This document shows, piece by piece, positions 1 through 9,764 of a DNA stretch of 64,000 nucleotides. The stretch spans positions 161,932-225,931 of the forward strand of contig NZ_JWLC01000014.1 of the NCBI RefSeq assembly GCF_000813745.1, read 5' to 3'. The position numbers and the translations under genes were made by a program. The notes under the pieces were generated by a model, which had not been told where the DNA came from, made no database searches, and worked only from the letters and a program-made list of their open reading frames with translations. This DNA comes from Leisingera sp. ANG-M1. GTDB lineage: Bacteria > Pseudomonadota > Alphaproteobacteria > Rhodobacterales > Rhodobacteraceae. Position 1 is the first letter of the stretch. Every line of letters begins with the position of its first letter.

Positions 1-209
1 GCCAGTGTCAGCAGCAGCCGGGTTTTGGCATCCAGCCCGTCCTTGTTGACGGTGTTGCCGAACATCATTTCCATGACCTCTTTGGGCATGGTCGGCCACA
101 GGGCCTCGAACCCTTTCGGAGAAAAGCTCTCCAGCGCCGGGTTCAGCGCCTTGGCCATCTCCTGGGCCTGGGCCATCATGGCCTCAAAAGGGTTCTTGGG
201 ATCGGTCAT
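1..209 (-). CDS. Carboxymuconolactone decarboxylase-like protein, N-terminal part (cut by window edge)
   Basis: The first 69 codons of a minus-strand gene are visible; it runs off the left edge. The protein starts [18 protein letters not shown] and continues with a helical, Met-rich segment and then [15 protein letters not shown]. That last stretch resembles the start of the carboxymuconolactone decarboxylase/AhpD-like fold (helix before the catalytic region), but the catalytic Cys part is outside the window. Its ATG overlaps the nuoI stop codon (ATGA), so it is translationally coupled to nuoI and belongs to the same operon. A role in peroxide or thiol chemistry next to complex I is only inference. 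The family call is tentative because just a third or so of a typical protein is present. Confidence 0.5.
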   Translation of the reverse strand, partial: MTDPKNPFEAMMAQAQEMAKALNPALESFSPKGFEALWPTMPKEVMEMMFGNTVNKDGLDAKTRLLLTL

Positions 210-700
210 CGGTACGGCGCGTCGATTTCCAGGTTGCGGGCAATCTCGGCTTCCCAGCGCTCGCCGTTGGCCAGGAGCTTTTCCTTGTCGTAGAACAGCT
301 CTTCGCGGGTCTCGGTGGCAAACTCGAAGTTCGGGCCTTCGACGATCGCATCCACCGGGCAGGCTTCCTGGCAGAAGCCGCAGTAGATGCATTTGGTCAT
401 GTCGATGTCATATCGCGTGGTGCGGCGGCTGCCGTCCTCGCGCGGTTCCGCGTCAATGGTGATCGCCTGCGCCGGGCAGACAGCCTCGCACAGCTTGCAG
501 GCAATGCAGCGCTCCTCGCCGTTCGGATAGCGGCGCAGCGCGTGCTCACCGCGGAAGCGGGGCGACAGCGGGCCCTTCTCGTGCGGGTAGTTCAGGGTGG
601 CCTTGGGCGCGAAGAAATACTTCAGCCCCAGTTTGAAGCCGACCCAGAAATCCTGCAGCAGGAAGTATTTGGCGGCGCGGGTATAGTCGATGTTCGCCAT
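206..700 (-). CDS. nuoI: NADH-quinone oxidoreductase subunit I
   Basis: This 164-residue protein is the TYKY-type subunit of respiratory complex I. It carries the two tetranuclear iron-sulfur clusters N6a and N6b that pass electrons towards NuoB. Two ferredoxin motifs are plain: C65-x2-C68-x2-C71-x3-C75 ([12 protein letters not shown]) and C104-x2-C107-x2-C110-x3-C114 ([12 protein letters not shown]). The N-terminal half contains the amphipathic stretch ([27 protein letters not shown]) that docks on the membrane arm in the family. Length is normal for alphaproteobacteria. It lies 3 bases after nuoH in transcription order, and its stop overlaps the next ATG. Confidence 0.97.
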   Translation of the reverse strand: MANIDYTRAAKYFLLQDFWVGFKLGLKYFFAPKATLNYPHEKGPLSPRFRGEHALRRYPNGEERCIACKLCEAVCPAQAITIDAEPREDGSRRTTRYDIDMTKCIYCGFCQEACPVDAIVEGPNFEFATETREELFYDKEKLLANGERWEAEIARNLEIDAPYR

Positions 701-703
701 CGG

Positions 704-1741
704 TCAGCCTCCCACGGTCCAGCGGGCGAAGATGCCCCAGAACCAGTCAAATTTTGCAGCAAAGGACACGAAGACCACCCAGGCCAGCGAGAACGGCAGG
801 AACACTTTCCAGCCCAGGCGCATCAGCTGGTCGTAGCGGTAGCGCGGGGTGATCGCCTTTACCATTGCGAAGAGGAAGAAGAAGAACGCCATCTTGCCAA
901 CCATCCACAGGACGCCATCGGGCAGGCCCGGGATCGGGGACAGCCAGCCGCCGAAGAACAGCAGGGTTGTCAGGGCGCACATCAGGAAGATGGCGATGTA
1001 TTCGCCGGCCATGAACAGAAGGAACGGGGTGGCCGAGTATTCCACCTGGTAGCCCGCCACCAGTTCCGATTCCGCTTCCGGCAGGTCGAACGGCGGGCGG
1101 TTGGTTTCCGCCAGCGCCGAGATGAAGAACAGGAAGACCATCGGGAAATGCGGGATCCAGTACCAGTTCAGCAGGCCCAGATCGCCGTCCTGCGCGCGCA
1201 CGATGTCGCCGAAGTTCATGGAACCGGTGGAGATGATCACGCCGATGATGATCAGGCCGATGGACACCTCGTAGGAGATCATCTGCGCAGCAGAGCGCAG
1301 CGAGCCCAGGAACGGGTATTTCGAGTTCGACGCCCAGCCGCCCATAATCACGCCGTAGACCTCAAGCGAGGAGACGGCGAAGACATAAAGGATGGCGACG
1401 TTGATGTCCGACAGAACCCAGCCGTCGTTGAAGGGGATCACCGCCCAGGCGATCATCGCCAGCACGAAGGACGTCATCGGCGCCAGGATAAAGACCGTGC
1501 GGTCGGCGCCGGCCGGGATCACTACCTCTTTCACCACATATTTCAGCGCGTCGGCCACCGATTGCAGCAGGCCGTAGACGCCCACCACGTTCGGGCCCCG
1601 GCGCATCTGGACTGCGGCCCAGATCTTGCGGTCCCCGTAGACGAGGAACAGGAGCGAGATCATCACAAAGGCAACAACTGCAAGCACTTGCGCCAGGATC
1701 AGAACAGCGATGCCGCCTGGAGTGTTAAAGAAATCAGCCAT
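704..1741 (-). CDS. nuoH: NADH-quinone oxidoreductase subunit H
   Basis: A 345-residue, strongly hydrophobic protein with about eight membrane segments. It is the NuoH/ND1 subunit, which joins the peripheral and membrane arms of complex I and forms much of the quinone cavity. Family landmarks include [19 protein letters not shown] near residue 35, the conserved matrix-side loop [21 protein letters not shown] with its run of acidic residues, and [15 protein letters not shown]. The length matches the alphaproteobacterial and mitochondrial family. It sits 6 bases downstream of a small lipoprotein gene that separates it from nuoG, so it is part of the nuo operon. Confidence 0.97.
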   Translation of the reverse strand: MADFFNTPGGIAVLILAQVLAVVAFVMISLLFLVYGDRKIWAAVQMRRGPNVVGVYGLLQSVADALKYVVKEVVIPAGADRTVFILAPMTSFVLAMIAWAVIPFNDGWVLSDINVAILYVFAVSSLEVYGVIMGGWASNSKYPFLGSLRSAAQMISYEVSIGLIIIGVIISTGSMNFGDIVRAQDGDLGLLNWYWIPHFPMVFLFFISALAETNRPPFDLPEAESELVAGYQVEYSATPFLLFMAGEYIAIFLMCALTTLLFFGGWLSPIPGLPDGVLWMVGKMAFFFFLFAMVKAITPRYRYDQLMRLGWKVFLPFSLAWVVFVSFAAKFDWFWGIFARWTVGG

Positions 1742-1747
1742 AGGTCC

Positions 1748-2134
1748 TCACACCGTGGGTATTCCGTTCTCCGCGCAATCCGCGACCACGACTTCGGCGT
1801 CGATGGTGCGCAGGCCGCGCGGAAGAGAGGGCGAAATCAGATAAACCGCATCAGCGGTCCGGCTGCCCCCTGCCTGTTTCGTTGTTGTGCGCACATGGCG
1901 CGCAAACCCGTAGCCCCGGATCAGCGCGTATTGCGCGGCGGCGCATTCCGCATAGTCATCAAGGTGTTCCTGCACGGCCGCGCCGCGCATGGAGACGTGA
2001 AATTGCACCAGATCGCCCTCCAGCAGGCTGGTTTCCACCCCTTCGTATACCGGGGCGGGCCGCTCACCTTCGCTGCCGGGCGCCATTGCGCAAGCGGCCA
2101 GCAGGAAGGGTGTTATGAGGGCGAAGCGGATCAT
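1748..2134 (-). CDS. Small putative lipoprotein between nuoG and nuoH
   Basis: A 128-residue protein with a short N-terminal hydrophobic stretch ending in the lipobox-like LLAACA, so probably exported and lipid-modified on Cys15. The mature part is about 110 residues with two further Cys (CAAAQ near residue 64 and DCAENG near the C terminus), which could form a disulfide. I do not recognise a named family. Its ATG overlaps the nuoG stop (ATGA) and it ends 6 bases before nuoH, so it is expressed with complex I. Placement inside the operon suggests an envelope-side accessory role, but nothing in the sequence proves it. Confidence 0.75.
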   Translation of the reverse strand: MIRFALITPFLLAACAMAPGSEGERPAPVYEGVETSLLEGDLVQFHVSMRGAAVQEHLDDYAECAAAQYALIRGYGFARHVRTTTKQAGGSRTADAVYLISPSLPRGLRTIDAEVVVADCAENGIPTV

Positions 2135-4149
2135 TCGGCGGCCAGGGCTCCAGTTTCGCGGGCTTTCACGCCGGCCGAAAGCTCCGCCATCAGCTGGGAT
2201 GCGCGGGCAATCGGGTTGGTCAGGTAGAAGTCGCGGACCGCGGGCAGGAAATCGGCCTTGCCAAGCTTGTCCTGCTCCAACGCTTCGCCTTCCTTTTCGG
2301 CTACTTCGTCGATCTTCGCCAGATGCGGCACTTCGGCAACCAGGGCCTGGCGCAGCTGGGCCAGCGAGTCATACTCCAGTTTGGCATCCGCTTCGGCGCT
2401 GAGCGCACGCAGAATGGCCCAGTTTTCCTTGGCCTCACCCGGTGCAAAGCTGGCGCGCATGGCCAGCTGCGGGCGGCCCTCGGTGTTTACAAACAGGCCG
2501 TTTTCCTCGGTGTAGGCCGCGCCCGGCAGGATCACGTCGGCGCGGTGCGCGCCGCGGTCGCCGTGGGAGCCCTGGTAGATCACAAATGCACCAGCGTCGA
2601 TTTCGACCTCATCAGCGCCCAGGTTGTAGATCACCTCAGCCCCGTCGATGGCGGCAGCCATGCCGCCCTCGGTCACCGCGCCGATGTCCATCGCGCCAAC
2701 ACGGGAAGCCGCGGTGTGCAGGACCATGAGCTTGGAACCGGTGTCTTCGGCCAGTTTCTGCGCCGCGGCCAAAACCGCCAGGCCATCGGCTTCGCGCAGT
2801 GCGCCCTGCCCCACGATCACCACAGAGGGCGCATCCTTGACGGCGCCGTATTCCTTGCCCAACAGGCTTTCCAGCGCGGCACGGTCGGTGCCGACATGGG
2901 CATATTCATAGGTCAGGTCCACCGGCTGGCCGACCAGGCCAACCTGAGCGCCGTTCAGCCAAGCCTTGCGGATGCGGGCGTTCAGTACCGGCGCCTCGTC
3001 GCGCGGGTTGGTGCCGATCAGCTGGATGAACTTGGCGTTGTCGATATCCTCGACTGTGGCAGTGCCGGAGTAGCCCGCGCGGTTGCCTATCGGCAGGCGG
3101 GCGTTGTCGGTGCGGCATTCCACCTTGCCACCCAGCCCTTCGACCAGTTGTTTAAGAGCGAAAGCTGCCTCGACCGGCACCAGATCGCCAATCAGGCCCG
3201 CGACCTTTTTGCCCTTCATAGCGTTTGCGGCTGCTGTCAGAGCTTCCGGCCAAGTTGCTGGCTTCAGCTTGCCGTCAACCCGCACATAGGGGCGGTCCAG
3301 GCGCTGGCGGCGCAGGCCGTCCCAGACAAAGCGGGTCTTGTCGCTGATCCATTCCTCGTTCACGCCGTCATGGTTGCGCGGCATGATGCGCATCACTTCG
3401 CGGCCCTTGGTATCGACGCGGATGTTCGAGCCAAGCGCGTCCATCACGTCGATGGTTTCGGTCTTGGTCAGCTCCCACGGACGGGCGGTGAAGGCGTAAG
3501 GCTTGGAGGTCAGCGCGCCAACCGGGCAGAGGTCGATGATATTGCCCTGCAGGTTCGATTGCAGCGTCTGGTTCAGATAGGAGGTGATCTCAGCATCTTC
3601 GCCGCGCCCGGTTTGGCCCATCTGAGTGATGCCCGCGACCTCAGTCGTGAAACGGACGCAGCGGGTGCAGGAAATACAGCGGGTCATGGTGGTGGAGACC
3701 AGCGGGCCGAGGTCCAGATCATCCACCGCGCGCTTGGCTTCCTTGAAGCGGCTGCCCGACAAGCCATAGGCCATCGCCTGGTCCTGCAGGTCGCACTCGC
3801 CGCCCTGGTCGCAGATCGGGCAGTCCAGCGGGTGGTTGATCAGCATGAATTCCATCACGCCTTCGCGGGCCTTCTTGACCATCGGCGAGTTGGTTTTCAC
3901 CTGCGGCGCCTGGCCTTCGGGGCCGGGGCGCAGGTCGCGCACCTGCATGGCGCAGGAGGCTGCGGGCTTGGGCGGGCCGCCAACGACCTCCACCAGGCAC
4001 ATGCGGCAGTTGCCGGCAATCGACAGGCGCTCGTGGTAGCAGAAGCGCGGGATCTCGACACCGGCCTCCTCACAGGCCTGGATCAGGGTCATCGCCCCAT
4101 CCACCTCGATCTCGGTTCCGTCAATGTTGATCTTGCGGAGGTCAGACAT
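2131..4149 (-). CDS. nuoG: NADH-quinone oxidoreductase subunit G
   Basis: The 75-kDa-type subunit of complex I, 672 residues, in the peripheral arm. It carries cluster N1b (2Fe-2S) and clusters N4 and N5 (4Fe-4S). The N-terminal ferredoxin domain shows [19 protein letters not shown]. The next segment has the His/Cys set around [17 protein letters not shown], followed by [10 protein letters not shown] and a later Cys in [11 protein letters not shown]. The C-terminal two thirds resemble a molybdopterin oxidoreductase fold without cofactor function, as usual in this subunit. Its size is that of the mitochondrial/alphaproteobacterial type. It is followed by a lipoprotein gene with an ATGA overlap. 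Confidence 0.97.
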   Translation of the reverse strand: MSDLRKINIDGTEIEVDGAMTLIQACEEAGVEIPRFCYHERLSIAGNCRMCLVEVVGGPPKPAASCAMQVRDLRPGPEGQAPQVKTNSPMVKKAREGVMEFMLINHPLDCPICDQGGECDLQDQAMAYGLSGSRFKEAKRAVDDLDLGPLVSTTMTRCISCTRCVRFTTEVAGITQMGQTGRGEDAEITSYLNQTLQSNLQGNIIDLCPVGALTSKPYAFTARPWELTKTETIDVMDALGSNIRVDTKGREVMRIMPRNHDGVNEEWISDKTRFVWDGLRRQRLDRPYVRVDGKLKPATWPEALTAAANAMKGKKVAGLIGDLVPVEAAFALKQLVEGLGGKVECRTDNARLPIGNRAGYSGTATVEDIDNAKFIQLIGTNPRDEAPVLNARIRKAWLNGAQVGLVGQPVDLTYEYAHVGTDRAALESLLGKEYGAVKDAPSVVIVGQGALREADGLAVLAAAQKLAEDTGSKLMVLHTAASRVGAMDIGAVTEGGMAAAIDGAEVIYNLGADEVEIDAGAFVIYQGSHGDRGAHRADVILPGAAYTEENGLFVNTEGRPQLAMRASFAPGEAKENWAILRALSAEADAKLEYDSLAQLRQALVAEVPHLAKIDEVAEKEGEALEQDKLGKADFLPAVRDFYLTNPIARASQLMAELSAGVKARETGALAAE

Positions 4150-4152
4150 GGT

Positions 4153-4557
4153 CTATTTCGCCCTCAGTAACACGCCGATCGCGCTGTTCTTTTCGATTTC
4201 CGCGCGGCCATAGGCGCAGAAGGTTTCCGGTTGGCCGTAGTCAACGCCGTTTTGCGCAAGGAGCTTCTCTCCCTTGGCGCGCATCCGGGCCTTTTCGACA
4301 TCAGAGTCGATGTAGGCGCGGATTTCCGCGTCCGAGTAACCCAGCTCGTTGGCCCGCGCCTTGAGCCGGCGCAATTCGCCCAGCCCTTTCAGGTAACGCG
4401 GTGCGATCCGGTCGCAGTGGTCGGCCACTTCCTTGGCGACAGCGACGGCAAACAGCGGGTCTTCGATTTCCTGCACTTCGCGCAGCGAAGGCTTGGCAAG
4501 CGCCGCGGCAGGCAGGGCAACAACAGTGGACAGGGCAATGGCAATCACGGCACGCAT
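4153..4557 (-). CDS. DUF5333-like secreted protein in the nuo operon
   Basis: A 134-residue protein beginning MRAVIAIALSTVVALPAAALA, a classical Sec signal peptide with cleavage after ALA. The mature region is helical and charged (YLKGLGELRRLKARANELGYSDAEIRAYIDSDVEKA) and has Cys in DHCDRI and ETFCAYGRAEIE, probably periplasmic. It resembles the DUF5333 family that I associate with Rhodobacterales; this is from memory. The start at 4557 is preferred over upstream ATGs because an AAGGAGAT ribosome site lies just before it and overlaps the alternative start. It ends 3 bases before nuoG, so it is co-transcribed with complex I. Function unknown. Confidence 0.7.
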   Translation of the reverse strand: MRAVIAIALSTVVALPAAALAKPSLREVQEIEDPLFAVAVAKEVADHCDRIAPRYLKGLGELRRLKARANELGYSDAEIRAYIDSDVEKARMRAKGEKLLAQNGVDYGQPETFCAYGRAEIEKNSAIGVLLRAK

Positions 4558-4658
4558 GGCTAGGATCTCCTTCATGATGGAGATGCCACTGCGCAAACGC
4601 AGCGCGCTGCTATTCAATAGCAGCCGGGCTTTCAGACCCGGATATGCCCGAATTCCGC

Positions 4659-5000
4659 TCACGGATTGCAGGTTCCCTGGAAGATGGCGCGCCCATCCGT
4701 GAGTGTCAGCTGGGCCTCTTCGTCCATCGGGTCGGCAACCCAGGCAATCTTGGACGAGCCGTAGTTCTGCACGCAATACTTGGTGCCGCCATGCGCCGCA
4801 GCCTCGCGTGCGCCCTTAATCGAGCGGCCGGCGTTTTTGATCTCAATGGAGAACGTGGCCGGATCCGTTTTCTTGTCGATTGGTTTCGCTTTAACCTTGA
4901 AGGGCACCCCGTCATAGACGGGCCGGTTGCTGGTAGCGGTTGAACCGCAAGCCGCGAGGGCTGCCACGGCCACAAGGCCGGCAATAGGAAAAAATTTCAT
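4659..5000 (-). CDS. Small putative lipoprotein between nuoF/MAPEG and nuoG
   Basis: A 113-residue protein starting MKFFPIAGLVAVAALAACGS: a type II signal peptide with lipobox LAAC and lipidation on about Cys18. The mature part (VPFKVKAKPIDKKTDPATFSIEIKNAGRSIKGAREAAAHGG) contains CVQNYGSSK and a terminal GTCNP, so two further Cys. The ATG at 5000 is chosen because it opens directly on the signal peptide; upstream in-frame codons add an implausible leader. No known family is recognised. It stands within the nuo operon with about 60 bases before it and 100 after it, a looser spacing than its neighbours, so an internal promoter or processing site is possible. Confidence 0.7.
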   Translation of the reverse strand: MKFFPIAGLVAVAALAACGSTATSNRPVYDGVPFKVKAKPIDKKTDPATFSIEIKNAGRSIKGAREAAAHGGTKYCVQNYGSSKIAWVADPMDEEAQLTLTDGRAIFQGTCNP

Positions 5001-5062
5001 TCCCGTGGTCCCGTTACGGAGCCTGCAAATGAGGCCCGCTCGTTTATTGGTTGCCAGGCCGC

Positions 5063-5479
5063 TCAAAACACTGCCGCCAAAGTCAAAAGCGCCAAGCCGC
5101 CCATGCAAGCCCAGCCGATAACATAAAATACAGAGCGCAGCCCGCCATGCGGTTTGCCGCTGCCTTGCAGGTGAATCAAGATCATGATCACCCGCGAGAC
5201 AAGTGCCAGCGAGGCCAGCAGGTTGACCCAGAACGGTGCCGCACCTGCCAGGATGGCCGCCAGGGTTACGGTCAGGAACGCCGGCAGCGTCTCGCAGCCG
5301 TTCAGGTAGGCCCGGTTCAGGCGATAGGCCTTTTCCGCATAGTCTTCTTCCGGCGTGGCCCCCGGAGCGAGACCCGCCTTTTGCTTGGCAAGTGCCGAGA
5401 ACGGCGACAGCGCCAGGATGATCAGGGTAAAGATCACCAGCGCAGCCAAAGCGTGGGAGTATGCGGAGAAGGCTTCCAT
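5063..5479 (-). CDS. MAPEG family membrane protein
   Basis: A 138-residue protein with four predicted membrane helices and the overall plan of the MAPEG (membrane-associated eicosanoid/glutathione metabolism) family. Landmarks are the acidic/basic segment EEDYAEKAYRLNRAYLNGCETLPAFL, which resembles the conserved R-x-x-R-A-x-x-N-x-x-E motif, and the pattern of long apolar stretches. Bacterial relatives are mostly uncharacterised; some bind glutathione. It starts 3 bases after the nuoF stop and is therefore in the nuo operon. A role in complex I is not known; membrane or redox protection is one possible reason for its location. Confidence 0.8.
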   Translation of the reverse strand: MEAFSAYSHALAALVIFTLIILALSPFSALAKQKAGLAPGATPEEDYAEKAYRLNRAYLNGCETLPAFLTVTLAAILAGAAPFWVNLLASLALVSRVIMILIHLQGSGKPHGGLRSVFYVIGWACMGGLALLTLAAVF

Positions 5480-5482
5480 CGG

Positions 5483-6781
5483 TTACTCAGCCGCCATCGC
5501 GCCCATACGGCCAGTCTTTTGAGCCTTGATACGGTCTTCGATTTCCTCGCGGAAGTTCTTGATCAGGCCCTGGATCGGCCAGGCCGCCGCGTCGCCAAGA
5601 GCGCAGATAGTGTGGCCTTCGACCTGCTTGGTCACGTCCCACAGCATGTCGATCTCTTCCAGCTCGGCCTCGCCCTTCACCAGGCGGTCCATGACGCGCA
5701 TCATCCAGCCGGTGCCTTCGCGGCAGGGGGTGCACTGGCCGCAGCTTTCGTGCTTGTAAAACTTGGACAGGCGCCAGATTGCCTTAATGATGTCGGTCTG
5801 CTTGTCCATCACGATCACCGCCGCGGTGCCAAGGCCAGAACCAAGCTCGCCGCGCAGGTAGTCGAAGTCCATGATGGCGTCGCGCATGTTTTCGCCGCGC
5901 ACACACGGGACGGAGGAGCCGCCGGGGATTACGGCCAGCAGGTTGTCCCATCCGCCGCGGATGCCGCCGCAATGCTTTTCGATCAGCTCTTCAAAGGAGA
6001 TCGACATCGCTTCTTCAACAACACAAGGGTTGTTGACGTGGCCGGAGATCGCAAACAGCTTGGTGCCTGCGTTGTTCTGACGGCCGAAGGAGGCAAACCA
6101 GTCTGCACCGCGGCGCAGGATGGTGGGCACCACCGCAATGGATTCCACGTTGTTCACAGTGGTCGGACAGCCGTAAAGGCCTGCGCCTGCCGGGAACGGA
6201 GGCTTCATCCGGGGCATGCCCTTCTTGCCTTCAAGGCTTTCGATCAGCGCGGTTTCCTCGCCGCAGATATAGGCCCCTGCACCGTGGTGCAGGAACACGT
6301 CGAAATCCCAGCCTGAACCGGCTGCGTTTTTGCCCAGGAGGCCTTGGTCATAAGCCTCATCAATGGCCGCCTGCAGCGCCTCGCGCTCGCGGATGTATTC
6401 ACCGCGCAGGTAGATGTAGCAGGTATGCGCGTTCATCGCGAAAGAGGCGATCAGCGCCCCCTCGATCAGCGTATGCGGATCATGGCGCATGATTTCCCGG
6501 TCCTTGCAGGTGCCGGGTTCGGATTCGTCGGCGTTGATCACCAGGTACGCCGGGCGGCCGTCGCTTTCCTTGGGCATGAAGGACCATTTCAGACCCGTGG
6601 GGAAGCCCGCGCCGCCGCGGCCGCGCAGACCGGAATCCTTCATGGTCTGAATGATCCAGTCGCGGCCCTTTTCGATCAGCCCTGCGGTGCCGTCCCAATG
6701 GCCGCGCGCCTTGGCGCCCGCCAGAGTGCGTTCGTGCATGCCGTAGAGGTTGGTAAAGATCCGGTCCTGATCCTTCAGCAT
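5483..6781 (-). CDS. nuoF: NADH-quinone oxidoreductase subunit F
   Basis: The 51-kDa-type NADH-binding subunit of complex I, 432 residues. It holds FMN, the NADH site and the 4Fe-4S cluster N3. The glycine-rich NADH/FMN loop [16 protein letters not shown] lies near residue 55, the FMN segment [17 protein letters not shown] follows near residue 95, and the cluster N3 ligands are in [13 protein letters not shown] plus the distal Cys of [13 protein letters not shown]. Length matches mitochondrial and alphaproteobacterial homologues. It is preceded by the small DUF5337 gene (6-base gap) and followed by the MAPEG gene (3-base gap). Confidence 0.98.
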   Translation of the reverse strand: MLKDQDRIFTNLYGMHERTLAGAKARGHWDGTAGLIEKGRDWIIQTMKDSGLRGRGGAGFPTGLKWSFMPKESDGRPAYLVINADESEPGTCKDREIMRHDPHTLIEGALIASFAMNAHTCYIYLRGEYIREREALQAAIDEAYDQGLLGKNAAGSGWDFDVFLHHGAGAYICGEETALIESLEGKKGMPRMKPPFPAGAGLYGCPTTVNNVESIAVVPTILRRGADWFASFGRQNNAGTKLFAISGHVNNPCVVEEAMSISFEELIEKHCGGIRGGWDNLLAVIPGGSSVPCVRGENMRDAIMDFDYLRGELGSGLGTAAVIVMDKQTDIIKAIWRLSKFYKHESCGQCTPCREGTGWMMRVMDRLVKGEAELEEIDMLWDVTKQVEGHTICALGDAAAWPIQGLIKNFREEIEDRIKAQKTGRMGAMAAE

Positions 6782-6787
6782 GTGTGC

Positions 6788-7015
6788 CTACCTTTGGCTG
6801 TTTTGGCGCATGCGCCAGAGTTGAAATATGTTGACCAAGGCATAGATCATGCCTGCCAGCGCGGCGAAGTCGAACAGCAGCGCAAAGCGCCCCGGCAGCC
6901 CCAGCATGGGGCCGATGAACAGCGACAGCACGACCCACAGCGAAATGGTCCCGGCAATCACAAGCGCGATGTGCCGGCCCTTAGCTGCGATAGCCTGGTC
7001 CTGTTCCTTGCTCAT
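6788..7015 (-). CDS. DUF5337-like small membrane protein
   Basis: A 75-residue protein with two hydrophobic segments (IALVIAGTISLWVVLSLFIGPMLG and FALLFDFAALAGMIYALVNIF) and a charged N terminus and C terminus (QLWRMRQNSQR). It is therefore a two-helix inner-membrane protein. It resembles the DUF5337 family, which I associate with the nuoE-nuoF interval of Rhodobacterales genomes; this rests on memory. Its ATG lies 45 bases after the nuoE stop and its stop 6 bases before nuoF. No function is known. Confidence 0.75.
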   Translation of the reverse strand: MSKEQDQAIAAKGRHIALVIAGTISLWVVLSLFIGPMLGLPGRFALLFDFAALAGMIYALVNIFQLWRMRQNSQR

Positions 7016-7060
7016 CTGTTCCCTATCACCCGGACGCGGCCCCGCTGGGCCGCCCCCTCA

Positions 7061-8182
7061 TCAGTCTTCTTCTTCGTAGAGGCCTTCGTCCTTGGCTCGT
7101 TTGGCGAATTCGGTTTCATCGCCAACCTGCAGCCGCTTGGCCTGTTCGATCCAGCCGTCGCGTTGAATGCGCCCCTTGAACTTGAGCCGCGCATCGACCC
7201 AGGCCACCTCGGCCTCGGTCCAGTCGGCAATCTGGTCAAAGTGGAAGAAACCCAGATCGTTGAGTTTCTCTTCCAGCTTCGGCCCCACGCCTTTGAGCAG
7301 CTTGAGGTCATCCGGCAGGCCGCCACGGGCTTCTTTCAGAACTTCCGGCTCTTTTTCTTCGGCAGCAGGAGCCTCTTCTTTCTTCACTTCCGCCGCCTGC
7401 TTAACGGCGGGCTTCGGCGCCTCGGGAGCTTTGGGCGGCGCATCCGCGGCAGCACGTCCAGCCACAACACCGTCTTTGCCGACCCAGGGGGTCAGCAGCG
7501 GCACTTCATCGCCCTGGATGCGCTTGACGCCGTCCTTGATGTCCATCGCCAGCTGCACCGATGCATTGTACTGGGTTTTGCCGCTGTCAAACTCGGTCAA
7601 CGAGGTAAGGCCCGATTTCGGCTCAGCCGCATAACGGCCGTTCTGCGGGCCCGGTGCCACGACCTTGCCTGCGGCCAGATCGTCCAGCAGCTTGGTAAAG
7701 CTCTCGACGGTCAGGTCTTCGTAGTAATCCTTGCCGATCTGCGCCATCGGAGCGTTGGTGCAAGCACCCAGGCACTCGACCTCTTCCCAGGTGAACTTGC
7801 CGTCCGCCGACAGGGTGTGCGGCTTCTCGGCGATCTTTTCCTTGCAGACCGCAACCAGGTCCTCGGCGCCGCAGATCATGCAGGACGTGGTGCCGCAGAT
7901 CTGAACATTGGCAACAGAACCGGTCGGTTGCATCTGGAACATGAAGTAGAAGGAACAAACCTCCAGCACCCGGATATAGGCCATGCCAAGCATGTCGGCG
8001 ATGTGCTCAATCGCGGGTTTGGTGACCCAGCCTTCCTGCTCCTGCGCACGCCACAAAAGCGGAATGACCGCGGAGGCCTGGCGGCCCTCAGGGTATTTAG
8101 TGATTTGCGCCTCAGCCCAGGCCTGGTTGGCCGGGGTGAAGGCAAAGCTGTCGGGTTGTTCAGAGTGCAAACGACGGAGCAT
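7061..8182 (-). CDS. nuoE: NADH-quinone oxidoreductase subunit E with long C-terminal extension
   Basis: The 24-kDa-type subunit of complex I, which carries the 2Fe-2S cluster N1a beside NuoF. With the start at 8182 (MLRRLHSEQ) the protein has 373 residues. The cluster ligands are C96, C101, C137 and C141 (CGTTSC and CLGAC). The normal NuoE domain ends near residue 175. About 200 extra residues follow: a linker with Ala/Pro/Glu-rich repeats, then a helix-hairpin-helix-like module ([19 protein letters not shown]). Similar long NuoE proteins occur in Rhodobacter-type bacteria. The 8182 start overlaps the stop of the preceding small gene (TAATG); a longer upstream start would reach into that gene. 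Confidence 0.95.
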   Translation of the reverse strand: MLRRLHSEQPDSFAFTPANQAWAEAQITKYPEGRQASAVIPLLWRAQEQEGWVTKPAIEHIADMLGMAYIRVLEVCSFYFMFQMQPTGSVANVQICGTTSCMICGAEDLVAVCKEKIAEKPHTLSADGKFTWEEVECLGACTNAPMAQIGKDYYEDLTVESFTKLLDDLAAGKVVAPGPQNGRYAAEPKSGLTSLTEFDSGKTQYNASVQLAMDIKDGVKRIQGDEVPLLTPWVGKDGVVAGRAAADAPPKAPEAPKPAVKQAAEVKKEEAPAAEEKEPEVLKEARGGLPDDLKLLKGVGPKLEEKLNDLGFFHFDQIADWTEAEVAWVDARLKFKGRIQRDGWIEQAKRLQVGDETEFAKRAKDEGLYEEED

Positions 8183-8541
8183 TACTTCACCTTCACCCAA
8201 GTGCATTCAGAGTTGCTTTTGTACATCAGAGCACGTTTCTGGCGGCCGCTGCCCAAGGTAAAGAGCGGCTCGAAACCGTCCAATTCAACCTTGTCTTTAC
8301 GCTTACAACCTTGACGCGCCGTTTTCTGCAGGCCCTCAAACGTCGAAAAAATGACCGAATGGGAGGCCGCATCCACGGAATTTTTGGGCGGCGATTGCAG
8401 CAATCTGACAAGATTGGCATTTTTTGCGCTGCGCAGGTCGGAGCATGCATCCTGCTTGATCAAGCAGTGTTTGCCCGCTGCAGCAGCCGAGCCTGCCGCA
8501 AAAACGAGACCAAGTGCGCAAACGGAGAGAATTGTCTTCAA
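8182..8541 (-). CDS. Small secreted protein of unknown function, TTG start, between nuoD and nuoE
   Basis: A 119-residue protein with a Sec signal peptide ([22 protein letters not shown]) and a mature region with four Cys ([27 protein letters not shown]), suggesting disulfides in the periplasm. No family is recognised. The only start that gives the whole signal peptide is TTG at 8541-8539, which overlaps the nuoD stop (TTGA). A GGGGAGA ribosome site lies about 8 bases upstream. The stop overlaps the nuoE ATG. The gene is thus locked between nuoD and nuoE by overlaps at both ends, and the rare start codon would keep its translation low relative to them. Confidence 0.75.
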   Translation of the reverse strand: MKTILSVCALGLVFAAGSAAAAGKHCLIKQDACSDLRSAKNANLVRLLQSPPKNSVDAASHSVIFSTFEGLQKTARQGCKRKDKVELDGFEPLFTLGSGRQKRALMYKSNSECTWVKVK

Positions 8542-9764
8542 CGGTCAATCTCCCCGAACACGACGTCCATGGTGCCGATGATGGCGGCGACGTCGGCCAG
8601 CTGGTGGCCCTTGGCAACGTGGTCCATCGCCTGCAGGTGCAGGAAGCCCGGCGCGCGGATCTTGGAGCGGTAGGGTTTGTTGGACCCGTCTGCCACCAGA
8701 TAGACGCCGAACTCACCCTTGGGCGCCTCGACGGCGGCGTAAACCTCGCCAGCAGGGACGTGGAAGCCTTCGGTGTAAAGCTTGAAATGGTGGATCAGGC
8801 TTTCCATCGAGGTCTTCATGTCGCCGCGCTTGGGCGGGGTCAGCTTGCCGCGGGCCAGCACGTCGCCGGTGGCTTCGCGCAGCTTGTGGATCGACTGGCG
8901 GATGATCGACAGCGACTGGCGCATCTCTTCCATGCGGCAGAGGTAGCGGTCATAGCAGTCGCCGTTCTTGCCAACCGGGATCTGGAAGTCGAATTCATCG
9001 TAGCATTCATAGGGCTGCGCGCGGCGCAGGTCCCAGGCGAGGCCGGAGCCGCGCACCATGACGCCCGAGAAGCCGTATTTCTGAATGTCGTCCTCGGTCA
9101 CCACACCGATGTCGCAGTTGCGCTGCTTGAAGATGCGGTTTTCGGTCAGAAGGCCGTCGATATCGTCGAGAACGCGGGGGAATTCGATCGCCCATTCCTC
9201 GATATCGTCGATCAGCTGGTCCGGCAGGTCCTGATGCACGCCGCCAGGGCGGAAGTAGGCCGCGTGCAGGCGTGCGCCGCAGGCCCGCTCGTAGAAAATC
9301 ATCAGCTTTTCGCGCTCTTCAAAGCCCCAGAGCGGCGGGGTCAGCGCGCCGACGTCCATCGCCTGCGTGGTGACGTTCAGCAAGTGGTTCAGGATGCGGC
9401 CGATTTCCGAATAGAGCACCCGGATCAGCTGGCCGCGGCGCGGCACCTCGGTGCCGGTCAGCTTTTCGATGGCCAGGCACCAGGCGTGTTCCTGGTTCAT
9501 CGGCGCCACGTAATCGAGGCGGTCGAAATACGGAAGGTTCTGCAGGTAGGTGCGGCTTTCCATCAGCTTTTCGGTGCCGCGGTGCAACAGGCCGATATGC
9601 GGGTCGCAGCGCTCGACGATCTCGCCGTCAAGCTCCAGCACCAGACGCAGAACGCCGTGTGCCGCAGGGTGCTGCGGGCCGAAGTTGATGTTGAAGTTGC
9701 GGATCTTCTGCTCGCCGTTCAGCGCGTCAACGCTGCCGTCGTCAAATTTGGAGCCGTCCATCAT
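8538..9764 (-). CDS. nuoD: NADH-quinone oxidoreductase subunit D
   Basis: The 49-kDa-type subunit, 408 residues, forming most of the quinone-reduction site together with NuoB. Recognisable segments are [21 protein letters not shown] with the quinone-site His, [31 protein letters not shown] near residue 58, and the C-terminal [37 protein letters not shown]. Length is typical for separate NuoD (not the NuoCD fusion). Its ATG overlaps the stop of a 48-codon gene that joins it to nuoC, and its stop overlaps the TTG start of a small secreted protein. Confidence 0.98.
   Translation of the reverse strand: MMDGSKFDDGSVDALNGEQKIRNFNINFGPQHPAAHGVLRLVLELDGEIVERCDPHIGLLHRGTEKLMESRTYLQNLPYFDRLDYVAPMNQEHAWCLAIEKLTGTEVPRRGQLIRVLYSEIGRILNHLLNVTTQAMDVGALTPPLWGFEEREKLMIFYERACGARLHAAYFRPGGVHQDLPDQLIDDIEEWAIEFPRVLDDIDGLLTENRIFKQRNCDIGVVTEDDIQKYGFSGVMVRGSGLAWDLRRAQPYECYDEFDFQIPVGKNGDCYDRYLCRMEEMRQSLSIIRQSIHKLREATGDVLARGKLTPPKRGDMKTSMESLIHHFKLYTEGFHVPAGEVYAAVEAPKGEFGVYLVADGSNKPYRSKIRAPGFLHLQAMDHVAKGHQLADVAAIIGTMDVVFGEIDR

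Noticed and set aside
542..2227. Long plus-strand open frame of about 560 codons antisense to nuoH and nuoG
   Set aside because: It mirrors well-supported complex I genes and has the Arg/His/Gln-rich composition of an antisense frame in GC-rich DNA. No family resemblance.
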